Source: Candidatus Latescibacterota bacterium (lineage in GTDB: Bacteria > Latescibacterota > MVCY01). From it: a stretch of 13,581 nt of DNA. Below, in pieces: positions 6,643 through 13,515 of the stretch (the stretch's first letter is position 1; every line of letters begins with the position of its first letter). Under the pieces are notes generated by a model that saw only the letters and a program-made list of their open reading frames with translations, made no database searches and was not told where the DNA came from. The DNA is taken from NCBI GenBank assembly GCA_030629295.1, contig DAOVPH010000016.1:1-13581 (forward strand), in the 5' to 3' direction. A program made the translations under genes and the position numbers.

Positions 6643-6966
6643 TTATGCACCTCCTGGATTTAATTGAGTAGGGGCAACCCTCCGTGGTTGCCCAATATCA
6701 GGGCAGGCACGGTGGCCTGCCCCTACGCTTAAAACAATGATTCCATGAATGTGGTTTGGCATAGCGACAAATTCATCCAAAGCAACATGCCCGAACCTGT
6801 TGGATAATTCTTGCCAGGCATTATGGACCATTTCGCGCACAGGCTCAGCAGTAAGCAAACATTGGTATTTCTGAACACATATCGTTATGAAATACGCCCC
6901 TGGTTGGGAATAATCACACCCGTTCAAACGGATGGAACGGCGATGATATCTCTTCTCCAGAGACAC
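6643..6966 (-). pseudogene. Truncated REP-associated tyrosine transposase (RAYT) fragment
   Basis: The N-terminal 80 residues match the Y1-type (IS200-like) transposases associated with REP elements: YHRRSIRLNGCDYSQPGAYF, then FITICVQ and AMPNHIHGIIV. The last contains the HUH metal-binding pair H72 and H74. Family members are usually about 170-230 residues, with the catalytic tyrosine in the C-terminal part; here that part is missing. From codon 81 exactly, the frame reads through a REP pair (VGAGHRACPD...APT) and then stops, giving 107 codons. The start is GTG with GGAG about 6 nt before it. The protein cannot be catalytically competent. I infer that insertion or recombination at the REP removed the 3' half. 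The stop lies beside the tldD start. Confidence 0.85.
6668..6726. repeat. Inverted pair of REP hairpins with GTAG feet
   Basis: Two 26-nt REP units face each other across a 7-nt spacer (6694-6700). On the plus strand, GTAG (6668-6671) is followed by a hairpin with an 8-bp stem (6672-6679 with 6686-6693) and a 6-nt loop. On the minus strand, GTAG (6726-6723) is followed by an identical layout (6701-6708 with 6715-6722). The units differ at five positions, four of which form two compensatory base-pair changes. A GTAG foot plus hairpin is the known target layout of RAYT transposases, and this pair is fused to a RAYT fragment. It resembles a BIME-type element. Confidence 0.9.
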
Positions 6967-7048
6967 CGAACTCTCCGAAGGTAGTGGCCTGGTATGCTGA
7001 GTTGAACGATCTATTTCCTTCTCTATTCCTTTTCATCCTCTCCCGGTT

Positions 7049-8041
7049 TTATACGTCTTGAAAGATCTCCTCCTCCGCAAACAGGGCCGGAGTGCCGCCG
7101 GTGTGTATGAAGAGAACATTCTGACCTTTTTTTAACACCCCCTTCTTAATCAAATCGATCAATCCTGCCATCGCCTTGCCGGTGTAGATAGGATCGAGGA
7201 AAAGTCCCTCTGTGCGGGCTAACAGCTTTATTGCCTCTATGCACTCTCTGGTGGGCACGGTATATCCCGGGCCCACATATTCGTCGTAAACTACAATATC
7301 CTCCTCGTCAAGCTGTGTATCAATTTCCAGCTTTCCTGCCGTCTGATTTCCCAGTCTTAATATCTGGTGCTTAAGTTCCTCTTTAGAGTGACTTACACTT
7401 ACCCCGATAACCTTAATGCCGCTGTGCAGCGCTTTGAAACCTAAGGTCAACCCGGTCTGGGTGCCGCTGGAGCCATTAGCTACCACGGTATAGTCGATTT
7501 CTATCCCTTTCTGTTCAATCTGGCTCACTATCTCTAAGGCAGCAACCACATACCCCAGACAGCCGGTAGGAACGCTACCCCCAGTGGGAATTACATAAGG
7601 AATCCCCCCGTTTTGTTTTATTTGAGAGGCTATCTCATAGGCTATCTGGTCGGCCTCCTCTGAATTGGAGGCCCGCACAAATCTCAATTCTGCTCCCAGA
7701 AGGGTATCCAGAAGCAAGTTCCCTTTATGTAATTTTGGTTTTTCTCCTCGCAATACTAAGATAGGCTTCAGGTTTAGTCTCTTGGCTGCTGCGGCAGTCT
7801 GGCGGGCATGGTTGGACTGCACCCCTCCGGTGGTGATGACCGTATCGGCCTTCTTCTCCAGTGCCTCTCCCATCAGAAACTCTAACTTGCGCACCTTATT
7901 ACCGCCAAATCCCAAACCGGTGCTGTCATCGCGCTTGACAAATAACCTGGGCCCACCCAGAGCTTTGGAGAGATTGGACATCTCTTCTAAAGGAGTGGGC
8001 AGGTTTGCCAACCTCACCCGAGGGAATCTACTGAATTGCAT
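7049..8041 (-). CDS. PLP-dependent D-cysteine desulfhydrase / ACC deaminase family
   Basis: This is a fold-type II PLP enzyme of the D-cysteine desulfhydrase / 1-aminocyclopropane-1-carboxylate (ACC) deaminase family. D-cysteine desulfhydrase splits D-cysteine into pyruvate, ammonia and sulfide. The 330-residue product has family length. K49 in GGNKVRKLEF is the expected Schiff-base lysine and S76-N-H is the conserved catalytic serine segment. NGSSGTQTG (189-197) is the phosphate loop. Two positions favour desulfhydrase: T287 after DPIY, where ACC deaminases have Glu, and T314 in HTGG, where they have Leu. L-cysteate sulfo-lyase is an alternative within the family. The ATG has GGGAGGAG about 10 nt before it. 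The gene lies 40 bp after the acyl-CoA dehydrogenase gene, with no obvious metabolic link. Confidence 0.85.
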   Translation of the reverse strand: MQFSRFPRVRLANLPTPLEEMSNLSKALGGPRLFVKRDDSTGLGFGGNKVRKLEFLMGEALEKKADTVITTGGVQSNHARQTAAAAKRLNLKPILVLRGEKPKLHKGNLLLDTLLGAELRFVRASNSEEADQIAYEIASQIKQNGGIPYVIPTGGSVPTGCLGYVVAALEIVSQIEQKGIEIDYTVVANGSSGTQTGLTLGFKALHSGIKVIGVSVSHSKEELKHQILRLGNQTAGKLEIDTQLDEEDIVVYDEYVGPGYTVPTRECIEAIKLLARTEGLFLDPIYTGKAMAGLIDLIKKGVLKKGQNVLFIHTGGTPALFAEEEIFQDV

Positions 8042-8081
8042 CGACTTCTGCTCCTCCCATTAAGGTAAATTATTCCTTGGC

Positions 8082-9242
8082 TCACTCTGCTTTTCTGACC
8101 AGCTCTTTGATCAGATTCAGGGCGATGATCTGCCGCTGTATCTGGTTTGTCCCCTCATAGATCTGGGTTATCTTAGCATCTCGCATCATCTTTTCCACGG
8201 GATATTCCTTCATATAACCGTAGCCGCCGAGGACCTGCACTGCATCGGTAGTCACCTTCATCGCCACATCAGAAGCGAAGACTTTGGCCATAGCGGACTC
8301 TTTGGAGAAATTCTTTGTTCCCGAGTCGATCATGCGGGCGGCAGAATAGACCAAGGCCCGTGCTGCCTCCAGTTGGGTGGCCATATCTGCTAACATAAAT
8401 TGAATCCCCTGGAACGAGGAAATAGGCTTGCCAAATTGTACTCTCTGATGGGCGTAGGCTACTGCCTCATCTAAGGCTCCCTGTGCTATGCCCACTGCCT
8501 GGGCTGCTACCCCCGGACGGGTGTAGTCAAATGTTCTCATAGTGATGAGGAATCCTTGTCCCTCTTTACCTAAGACATTCTCTTTCGATATCCGGCAATT
8601 GGAGAACACCAATTCCCGGGTAGCAGAGCCTCGGATACCCATCTTATCCTCTTTCTTACCAAAGGAGAAACCTTCTGTTCCTTTCTCTATGATAAAAGCG
8701 GTGGCACCTCGGCTTCCTCTGGCTTTGTTGGTCATCGCAATGACCGTGTATATCTCTGCCTCGCCGCCGTTAGTGATCCACTGCTTTGTCCCGTTCAGCA
8801 CATAGAAATCGCCATCTTTTGTTGCGGTGGTCTGTATTGCAGAGGCGTCTGAACCTGCACTGGCCTCGGTGAGGGCAAAGGCGGCCAGTTTCTCTCCGGC
8901 TGCCAGAGGTGGAATATACCTCTGTTTCTGTTCTTCAGTGCCAAAAAGCAAAATGGGAAAAGAACCCAGACTTGAAGCAGCAAAGCACAGGGCGATACCT
9001 CCACAGGCTCGGCTGAGCTCCTCGGCGGCAATAGCCATCTCCAGAACGCCACCTCCAAAGCCTCCGTAGTTCTCCGGGATATGGAGCCCAAAGACCCCTG
9101 CCTGGGCCAGGACCTTCACTATCTCCCAGGGGAACTCCCCGGTCTCATCGTAATGAGCACGCACCGGTTTTATCTTCTCCTGGGCAATCTGTCTACAGGT
9201 ATCTCTAATCATCGTTTGATCTTCAGTGAGTAGATAGTCCAT
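8082..9242 (-). CDS. Acyl-CoA dehydrogenase (short-chain/butyryl type)
   Basis: This FAD flavoenzyme oxidises acyl-CoA to trans-2-enoyl-CoA and normally passes electrons to an electron transfer flavoprotein. The 386-residue product is the standard length. The first family signature is ALTEASAGSDASA (about 123-135), and NGTKQWITNGG (150-160) is typical of the FAD/substrate region. QVLGGYGYMKEYPVEK leads to the second signature. The catalytic base is E363 in IYEGTNQIQR, the location used by short-chain and butyryl-CoA dehydrogenases. A strong AGGAGGT site lies 3 nt before the ATG. It sits 118 bp downstream of rnc and so directly after the fatty acid synthesis genes. No etfAB genes are in the window. 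Chain-length preference and in vivo direction cannot be read from the sequence. Confidence 0.93.
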   Translation of the reverse strand: MDYLLTEDQTMIRDTCRQIAQEKIKPVRAHYDETGEFPWEIVKVLAQAGVFGLHIPENYGGFGGGVLEMAIAAEELSRACGGIALCFAASSLGSFPILLFGTEEQKQRYIPPLAAGEKLAAFALTEASAGSDASAIQTTATKDGDFYVLNGTKQWITNGGEAEIYTVIAMTNKARGSRGATAFIIEKGTEGFSFGKKEDKMGIRGSATRELVFSNCRISKENVLGKEGQGFLITMRTFDYTRPGVAAQAVGIAQGALDEAVAYAHQRVQFGKPISSFQGIQFMLADMATQLEAARALVYSAARMIDSGTKNFSKESAMAKVFASDVAMKVTTDAVQVLGGYGYMKEYPVEKMMRDAKITQIYEGTNQIQRQIIALNLIKELVRKAE

Positions 9243-9282
9243 TCTACCTCCTTCCTAAGCCAGAGCTTGGAGCTTTAAATAA

Positions 9283-9303
9283 CAGTCCAGCCACCAAGGC
9301 ACC
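9283..9303 (+). repeat. Dispersed 21-bp intergenic repeat, copy 2
   Basis: This is the second copy of the element at 79-99, inverted relative to it, with 18 of 21 identical positions. It lies in the rnc-acyl-CoA dehydrogenase gap, beside further repeat-like sequence of the cacaaag/ccaagg type (9333-9348 and 9365-9382). Confidence 0.6.
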
Positions 9304-9332
9304 CCGATACGGTCATTCTTCCCTACGGGGCA

Positions 9333-9382
9333 GGCAAAGACACAAAGGGATATTTACAATTTAATCTTGGTATCTTTGTGCC
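9333..9382. repeat. Imperfect inverted repeat spanning the rnc stop codon
   Basis: The sequence at 9333-9348 (ggcaaagacacaaagg) resembles the reverse complement of 9365-9382 (ggcacaaagataccaaga on the minus strand). The second arm encodes the last six RNase III residues, so the repeat extends from the intergenic gap into the 3' end of rnc. A weak hairpin could form in the transcript, but there is no T-run that would make it a convincing terminator. Confidence 0.45.
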
Positions 9383-10194
9383 GGAATATGGCTCTTTTCT
9401 GATATTTCCAGTTTCTTCAGGGCCTCTTTGGCGGCGGCCTGTTCTGCTTCTTTTTTACTGCGCCCTTTTCCCTTGCCCAGACTTTGTTCCTGCACAAAGA
9501 CTTCAACAGTGAAGAGCTTTTGGTGGTCAGGACCTTCCTGGGACCTTAGTACATAGTGAGGGGAACCCCTACCCTCACCCTGGCTGTATTCAAGCAACAT
9601 ACTTTTAAAATTAGGATGTTTTTTGGGTGGGGTAAGTCTACCTGAAGCGAGGAGCAGGTGGCGTCTCAGAAATCGGCTGGCAGCATCCAACCCGCCATCT
9701 AAGTAGATAGCTCCTATTAAGGCCTCAAAGGCATCAGTGATGATTGAGGCCCGTCCCTCGTTGTTGGAGAGTACCTCTGGTCCTGAAAGAAACAGATAGC
9801 CATCCAGACCGATCTCATCCGCTCTTTCACTTAAAACTGCCTTGCTGACCAAATGGGATTTGAGCTGACTAAGTTCTCCTTCTCTTTGATGAGGAAACCT
9901 TTGATAAAGATATTCTCCCACGACCAACCCCAGCACCGCATCTCCCAGGAATTCCAGCCGTTCGTTAGACGTTACCGCGTTCTCACCAGAGGTGTGGGTA
10001 TAAGAGCGGTGCTTTAACGCCGTTTCCAGTAGTTCAACCTCCTTGAACTGGTAGCTGATCTTCTCCTGTAACTGCAGAAGCTTTCCCCCAGGGGGTCTAC
10101 GAAAAGAGTAGAGTATTCTGTTTTTTAAAAAATAAAGGACAAAAGAAAAGAAGGACCTGTCCCCTGAGCTTTTGTCTTTTATTGTGTACCTCAT
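9361..10194 (-). CDS. rnc: Ribonuclease III
   Basis: RNase III cleaves double-stranded RNA and matures rRNA precursors and some mRNAs. The catalytic domain carries NERLEFLGDAVL (77-88, with E81 and D85) and DAFEALIGAIYLDGG (D154 and E157), so all four metal-binding acids are present. A C-terminal dsRNA-binding domain spans about 193-262 and ends in the KGRSKKEAEQAAAKEAL helix. At 277 residues it is longer than the usual 220-240. An N-terminal extension of about 38 residues, including a hydrophobic SFFSFVLYF segment, precedes the domain, and a short tail follows it. The ATG has GAGG 7 nt upstream, and no other ATG, GTG or TTG lies in frame before the domain. The extension contains repeat-like DNA, described separately. 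The gene follows fabF by 67 bp. Confidence 0.93.
   Translation of the reverse strand: MRYTIKDKSSGDRSFFSFVLYFLKNRILYSFRRPPGGKLLQLQEKISYQFKEVELLETALKHRSYTHTSGENAVTSNERLEFLGDAVLGLVVGEYLYQRFPHQREGELSQLKSHLVSKAVLSERADEIGLDGYLFLSGPEVLSNNEGRASIITDAFEALIGAIYLDGGLDAASRFLRRHLLLASGRLTPPKKHPNFKSMLLEYSQGEGRGSPHYVLRSQEGPDHQKLFTVEVFVQEQSLGKGKGRSKKEAEQAAAKEALKKLEISEKSHIPAQRYQD
10138..10176. repeat. Repeat-like segment inside the rnc 5' coding region
   Basis: An 8-bp inverted repeat (GACAAAAG at 10138-10145, CTTTTGTC at 10169-10176) flanks a minus-strand core GGGGACAGGTCC. The same ingredients (GACAAAAG then GGGGAATAGGTTCCCC) occur about 60 bp upstream in the fabF-rnc gap. This segment encodes about residues 7-19 of the RNase III N-terminal extension. 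Confidence 0.55.
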
Positions 10195-10222
10195 TTGAAT
10201 CCTCGCCAGAAGGGAAACAGCG

Positions 10223-10248
10223 GAGACGGGGAACCTATTCCCCGTTTC
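10223..10248 (-). promoter_or_regulatory. Hairpin in the fabF-rnc gap
   Basis: Stem arms at 10223-10233 and 10238-10248 pair almost perfectly around a 4-nt loop; on the transcribed strand there is one mismatch, and the GGGGAA/TTCCCC core is perfect. No T-run follows, so it is a poor terminator. It stands about 30 nt before the rnc start. It could be an mRNA processing or stability element; RNase III cleaving a hairpin in its own leader is known in E. coli, but applying that here is inference. It is also one copy of the repeat described at 10138-10176. Confidence 0.55.
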
Positions 10249-10261
10249 TCTCTTTTGTCCT

Positions 10262-11503
10262 TTACGGCTGACTATAGAATTTTCTGACGGCTATCACCGC
10301 ATTGTGTCCACCAAAGCCAAATGAATTGGACAGTGCGACATTTATATCCAGTTTTCTAGCTCGGTTGGGGGTATAGTCCAGATCGCACTCTGAATCTGGG
10401 TATTGATAATTGATGGTTGGTGGCACGGTAGCGTTTTGCATAGCCAGAACAGTGGCTATCAATTCAATCGCCCCAGCGGCGCCCAGCGTGTGACCGGTCA
10501 TAGACTTGGTTGAACTGATGGCGACTTTATCAGCGTGCTCATCGAATACCGATTTGATCGCCATGGTTTCAGTCTTATCATTCAATTTTGTGGAGGTACC
10601 ATGGGCGTTTATATAGTCGACATCCCGAGGTTGAAGGTCGGCATCTTTGAGGGCTATCTTCACTGCTCTGGCTTCTCCTTCTCCATCTGATGCCGGAGCA
10701 GTTATGTGGTAGGCATCGGCGGTGAAGCCGATCCCCACAACCTCAGCGTAGATTCTGGCCCCCCTGGATTGGGCGTGATTTAGCTCTTCCAAAATCAAGG
10801 TTCCCGCTCCCTCAGCCAGGACGAAACCATCTCTCTGGGCGTCAAAGGGGCGACTTGCCTTGATCGGCGCATCGTTTCTTAGCGATAAGGCTTTCATAGA
10901 ACAGAATCCCCCCAGAGACATAGGGGTTACAGAAGCCTCAGCACCGCCGGTTACCATCGCATCGGCGTCGCCATGCTGTATCATCCGGAAGGCAGTACCA
11001 ATGGCATGAGCACCGGAGGCACAAGCAGAAACAGTGGAGTAGTTGGGTCCCTTTGCCCCCAGGACAATGGAGATCATTCCGGCAGACATATCAATGATTT
11101 GCATCGGGACAAAAAACGGACTTACGCCTCGAGGTCCCTTCCGAAGCAAGTTGGCGTGCTGCTCCTCAAAGGTGGTGGTTCCACCTATACCTGAGCCATA
11201 GATCACCCCCACTCTTTCCGCGTAATGGTCAATATTCAGATCAGCATCTGCCACTGCCGCTAAAGCGGTATGGACCGCATATTGTGTGAACAGGTCCATC
11301 CGCTTGGCCTCCCTCTTGCCCAAACTGGCAATCGGATCGAATCCTTTGATTTCCCCAGCAATCTGGGAAGAATATTTTGAAACGTCAAATCTGGTTATCT
11401 TGGTTATTCCGCTTTTTCCTTTGGAGAGGGAATCCCAGAATGTGCTGATGGTAGAACCATTAGGAGCAAGTACACCAAGGCCAGTGATGGCCACCTTTCT
11501 CAT
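10262..11503 (-). CDS. fabF: 3-oxoacyl-ACP synthase II (KAS II)
   Basis: FabF condenses malonyl-ACP with a growing acyl-ACP in type II fatty acid elongation. The 413-residue product matches the E. coli length. The Cys-His-His triad is clear: C161 in STVSACASGAHA, H301 in NAHGTST and H338 in KSMTGHTLGAAG. The C-terminal SFGFGGHN motif is present. His rather than Asn at the third site marks a condensing KAS rather than a chain-length factor. The ATG overlaps the acpP stop as ATGA, so translation is probably coupled to the carrier protein. rnc follows after a 67-bp gap with a hairpin. The enzyme is cytosolic. Confidence 0.97.
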   Translation of the reverse strand: MRKVAITGLGVLAPNGSTISTFWDSLSKGKSGITKITRFDVSKYSSQIAGEIKGFDPIASLGKREAKRMDLFTQYAVHTALAAVADADLNIDHYAERVGVIYGSGIGGTTTFEEQHANLLRKGPRGVSPFFVPMQIIDMSAGMISIVLGAKGPNYSTVSACASGAHAIGTAFRMIQHGDADAMVTGGAEASVTPMSLGGFCSMKALSLRNDAPIKASRPFDAQRDGFVLAEGAGTLILEELNHAQSRGARIYAEVVGIGFTADAYHITAPASDGEGEARAVKIALKDADLQPRDVDYINAHGTSTKLNDKTETMAIKSVFDEHADKVAISSTKSMTGHTLGAAGAIELIATVLAMQNATVPPTINYQYPDSECDLDYTPNRARKLDINVALSNSFGFGGHNAVIAVRKFYSQP

Positions 11504-11751
11504 TGAGATTCTCCACTCACTTTCTGATGTTCTTTGAGATATTTTACAGCATTTCCAACGGTTAACAGTTTTTCAGCCTCTTCGTCTGGGATTTCGATGT
11601 CAAATTCCTCCTCAAAGGCCATTACCAATTCCACCGTATCCAAGGAATCAGCCCCTAAATCATCTACAAAACCAGCCTCAGGTGTCACTTGCTCTGGGTT
11701 AACGCCTAATTGTTCCACTATTAAATCCTTTACTCTGTCTTCAACACCCAT
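11500..11751 (-). CDS. acpP: Acyl carrier protein
   Basis: This small acidic four-helix carrier tethers fatty acyl intermediates through a 4'-phosphopantetheine arm on Ser36 in the GADSLDTVEL motif. The 83-residue product has the classic composition, with helix II DSLDTVELVMAFEEEFDIEIPDEEAE. An excellent AGGAGGT site (11759-11765) lies 7 nt before the ATG, stronger than those of the flanking fab genes, consistent with high demand for ACP. It is separated from fabG by a 72-bp gap largely made of heptamer repeats and overlaps fabF by 4 nt. Confidence 0.97.
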   Translation of the reverse strand: MGVEDRVKDLIVEQLGVNPEQVTPEAGFVDDLGADSLDTVELVMAFEEEFDIEIPDEEAEKLLTVGNAVKYLKEHQKVSGESQ

Positions 11752-11758
11752 TTGTATT

Positions 11759-11765
11759 ACCTCCT
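11759..11765 (-). promoter_or_regulatory. Strong ribosome binding site of acpP
   Basis: AGGAGGT on the minus strand, 7 nt before the acpP ATG, is a full-strength Shine-Dalgarno sequence. It lies immediately next to the heptamer array in the same gap. Confidence 0.85.
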
Positions 11766-11779
11766 ATTCTTGGTTAGTC

Positions 11780-11814
11780 ATTACCAATTGCTCATTGCTA
11801 ATTGTTAATTGTTA
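11780..11814. repeat. Heptamer tandem repeat in the fabG-acpP gap
   Basis: Five 7-bp units read attacca, attgctc, attgcta, attgtta and attgtta, with looser units on both sides (gttagtc at 11773-11779, atttatc at 11815-11821). On the minus strand the core is TAACAAT. The array fills about half of the 72-bp gap inside the fatty acid operon. It is AT-rich, unlike the pyrimidine-rich array at 1597-1624. Confidence 0.8.
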
Positions 11815-11823
11815 ATTTATCTG

Positions 11824-12567
11824 TCACATAACCATTCCTCCGTCGATGTTAATTACTTGTCCAGTTATATAAGACGCATCATCAGATGCCAGGAATACAA
11901 TCACCCCTGCCACATCTTGAGGCAAGCCCGACCGTCGCAAAGGAATCGTTTTCAGGAGAGTCTCTTTAGCTTGTTCCGGGAGCCGCTCAGTCATTTCTGT
12001 TTGGATATATCCAGGGGCCACCGCATTGACGGTTATCCCTCTGGAGCCCAATTCTTTGGCAACAGATTTAGTTAGACCTATAATCCCAGCTTTTGAGGCA
12101 GCATAATTGGCTTGCCCGGCGTTACCTACAAGACCGATTACCGAAGCTATGTTAATGATCCTCCCGTATCTGTTTCGCATCATATGGGGAGCAACTGCCT
12201 TGGTACAATTAAAAGTGCCCTTGAGGTTAACAGATATCACCCAATCCCACTGCTGCTGGGTCATCCTCACCAGAAGGTTGTCTTTGGTCACCCCGGCGTT
12301 GTTAACCAAGATGTCAACCCGGCCAAATTCCTCGGTGCTCTTGTGCACCATAGCCTGTACATCTTCGAAGTTGGCTACATCCACCTTTAGGGCCAGACTT
12401 TTCCTGTCCATCTGCCTTATCTGAGAGGCCGTCTGCTCAACGCCCTGTAGGTTGATATCAGAAACTATCACCTCAGCCCCTTCTTGGGCCAGTCGCACGG
12501 CTATTGCTTGACCAATACCCTGACCTGCTCCGGTCACTATCGCAATCTTATTCTGTAGCGCTTGCAT
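11824..12567 (-). CDS. fabG: 3-oxoacyl-ACP reductase
   Basis: FabG is an NADPH-dependent short-chain dehydrogenase that reduces 3-oxoacyl-ACP, the first reduction of the elongation cycle. The 247-residue product shows the cofactor motif T12-G-A-G-Q-G-I-G19, the NNAG motif (89-92) and the tetrad N114, S142, Y155, K159 (GQANYAASKAG). It ends INIDGGMVM, as most FabG proteins do. The position between fabD and acpP supports fatty acid synthesis rather than another SDR role. A purine-rich GAGGAAG tract precedes the ATG in the 26-bp gap after fabD. Confidence 0.96.
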   Translation of the reverse strand: MQALQNKIAIVTGAGQGIGQAIAVRLAQEGAEVIVSDINLQGVEQTASQIRQMDRKSLALKVDVANFEDVQAMVHKSTEEFGRVDILVNNAGVTKDNLLVRMTQQQWDWVISVNLKGTFNCTKAVAPHMMRNRYGRIINIASVIGLVGNAGQANYAASKAGIIGLTKSVAKELGSRGITVNAVAPGYIQTEMTERLPEQAKETLLKTIPLRRSGLPQDVAGVIVFLASDDASYITGQVINIDGGMVM

Positions 12568-12593
12568 CCTCTTCTACTTCCTCGGATTTGGGT

Positions 12594-13508
12594 TTACGCT
12601 TCACCCCTAACGATCTGTTCAGCGCTTAGAACCTCTACTGTACGGTCTATTCTTCGCATCAGTCCGCAGAGAACCCTGCCTGGTCCCACCTCCACCATTC
12701 TGTCGACCCCCAGGGCAACCATCCTCTGCATCGACCGGGTCCATTTGACTGGATGCGTGAGTTGTTTCACTAACAGCCTACGAATCTCCTCTGCATCAGT
12801 CGTCTCCTCGGCGGATACATTACAGATAATGGGAACTTCTGCCTTTTTCAAAGGCAAGGCAGCGAGCACCTCTTCCAGTCTGGCGGCCACAGTCTCCATA
12901 AAACGAGTATGAAAGGCCCCTTTTACCTGCAGTTCAACTACTTTTCGAGTCCCTCTCTGTTGGGCTAACCTCATTGCTTCCTTCACTGCCGAGGCCGCCC
13001 CGGAGATGACAATTTGCTCAGGGGAATTAAAATTCGCTGGCACAACCAATCCCAAAGAGCTTGCCAGTTCACAGATCTCAGCTACCTTGTCGGCAGATAG
13101 TCCTATAATCGCTGCCATTCTCCCGGGGGTTTCTTTCTCTACCTGCTGCATCAGTTCAGCACGAATCTTCACCGCTCTGACGGCATCAGAGAACTCTATT
13201 ACCCCAGCTTTGACCAATGCCGAATACTCACCCAGGCTGTGTCCGGCAACAAACTGAGGGGCAATCTCTCTGTTTTCCAGGACGGAACAGAGGGCAATGC
13301 TGGTCACAAATACCGCCGGTTGGGTAAACCGGGTCTCTTTTAACCTCTCTTCTGGACCTTGGAAACAAACATCTTTCAGGTCAAAACCAAGCAGACCGCT
13401 TGCCTGATCATATACCCTACGAGCTGACCGGAAACTTTGGTAGAGTTGTTTCCCCATTCCTACATATTGAGAACCCTGTCCAGGGAACAGAAAGGCTGTT
13501 TTTCCCAT
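12594..13508 (-). CDS. fabD: Malonyl-CoA:ACP transacylase
   Basis: FabD moves malonyl from CoA to ACP, supplying the elongation donor. The 304-residue product has the FPGQGSQ motif (8-14), the nucleophile elbow G89-H-S91-L-G with catalytic Ser91, R116 for carboxylate binding (VKIRAEL) and the catalytic H200 in VKGAFHTRF. VGPGRVLCGL closes the domain. The ATG lies 7 bp after the fabH stop with only a weak Shine-Dalgarno sequence, so reinitiation after fabH is likely. No fused domain is present, so this is a stand-alone type II enzyme. Confidence 0.96.
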   Translation of the reverse strand: MGKTAFLFPGQGSQYVGMGKQLYQSFRSARRVYDQASGLLGFDLKDVCFQGPEERLKETRFTQPAVFVTSIALCSVLENREIAPQFVAGHSLGEYSALVKAGVIEFSDAVRAVKIRAELMQQVEKETPGRMAAIIGLSADKVAEICELASSLGLVVPANFNSPEQIVISGAASAVKEAMRLAQQRGTRKVVELQVKGAFHTRFMETVAARLEEVLAALPLKKAEVPIICNVSAEETTDAEEIRRLLVKQLTHPVKWTRSMQRMVALGVDRMVEVGPGRVLCGLMRRIDRTVEVLSAEQIVRGEA

Positions 13509-13515
13509 AGGTCAT

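Noticed and set aside
9301..9329. CCCCG...CGGGG inverted repeat in the rnc-acyl-CoA dehydrogenase gap as a terminator
   Set aside because: The stem is short, the loop is long and no T-run follows on the minus strand.
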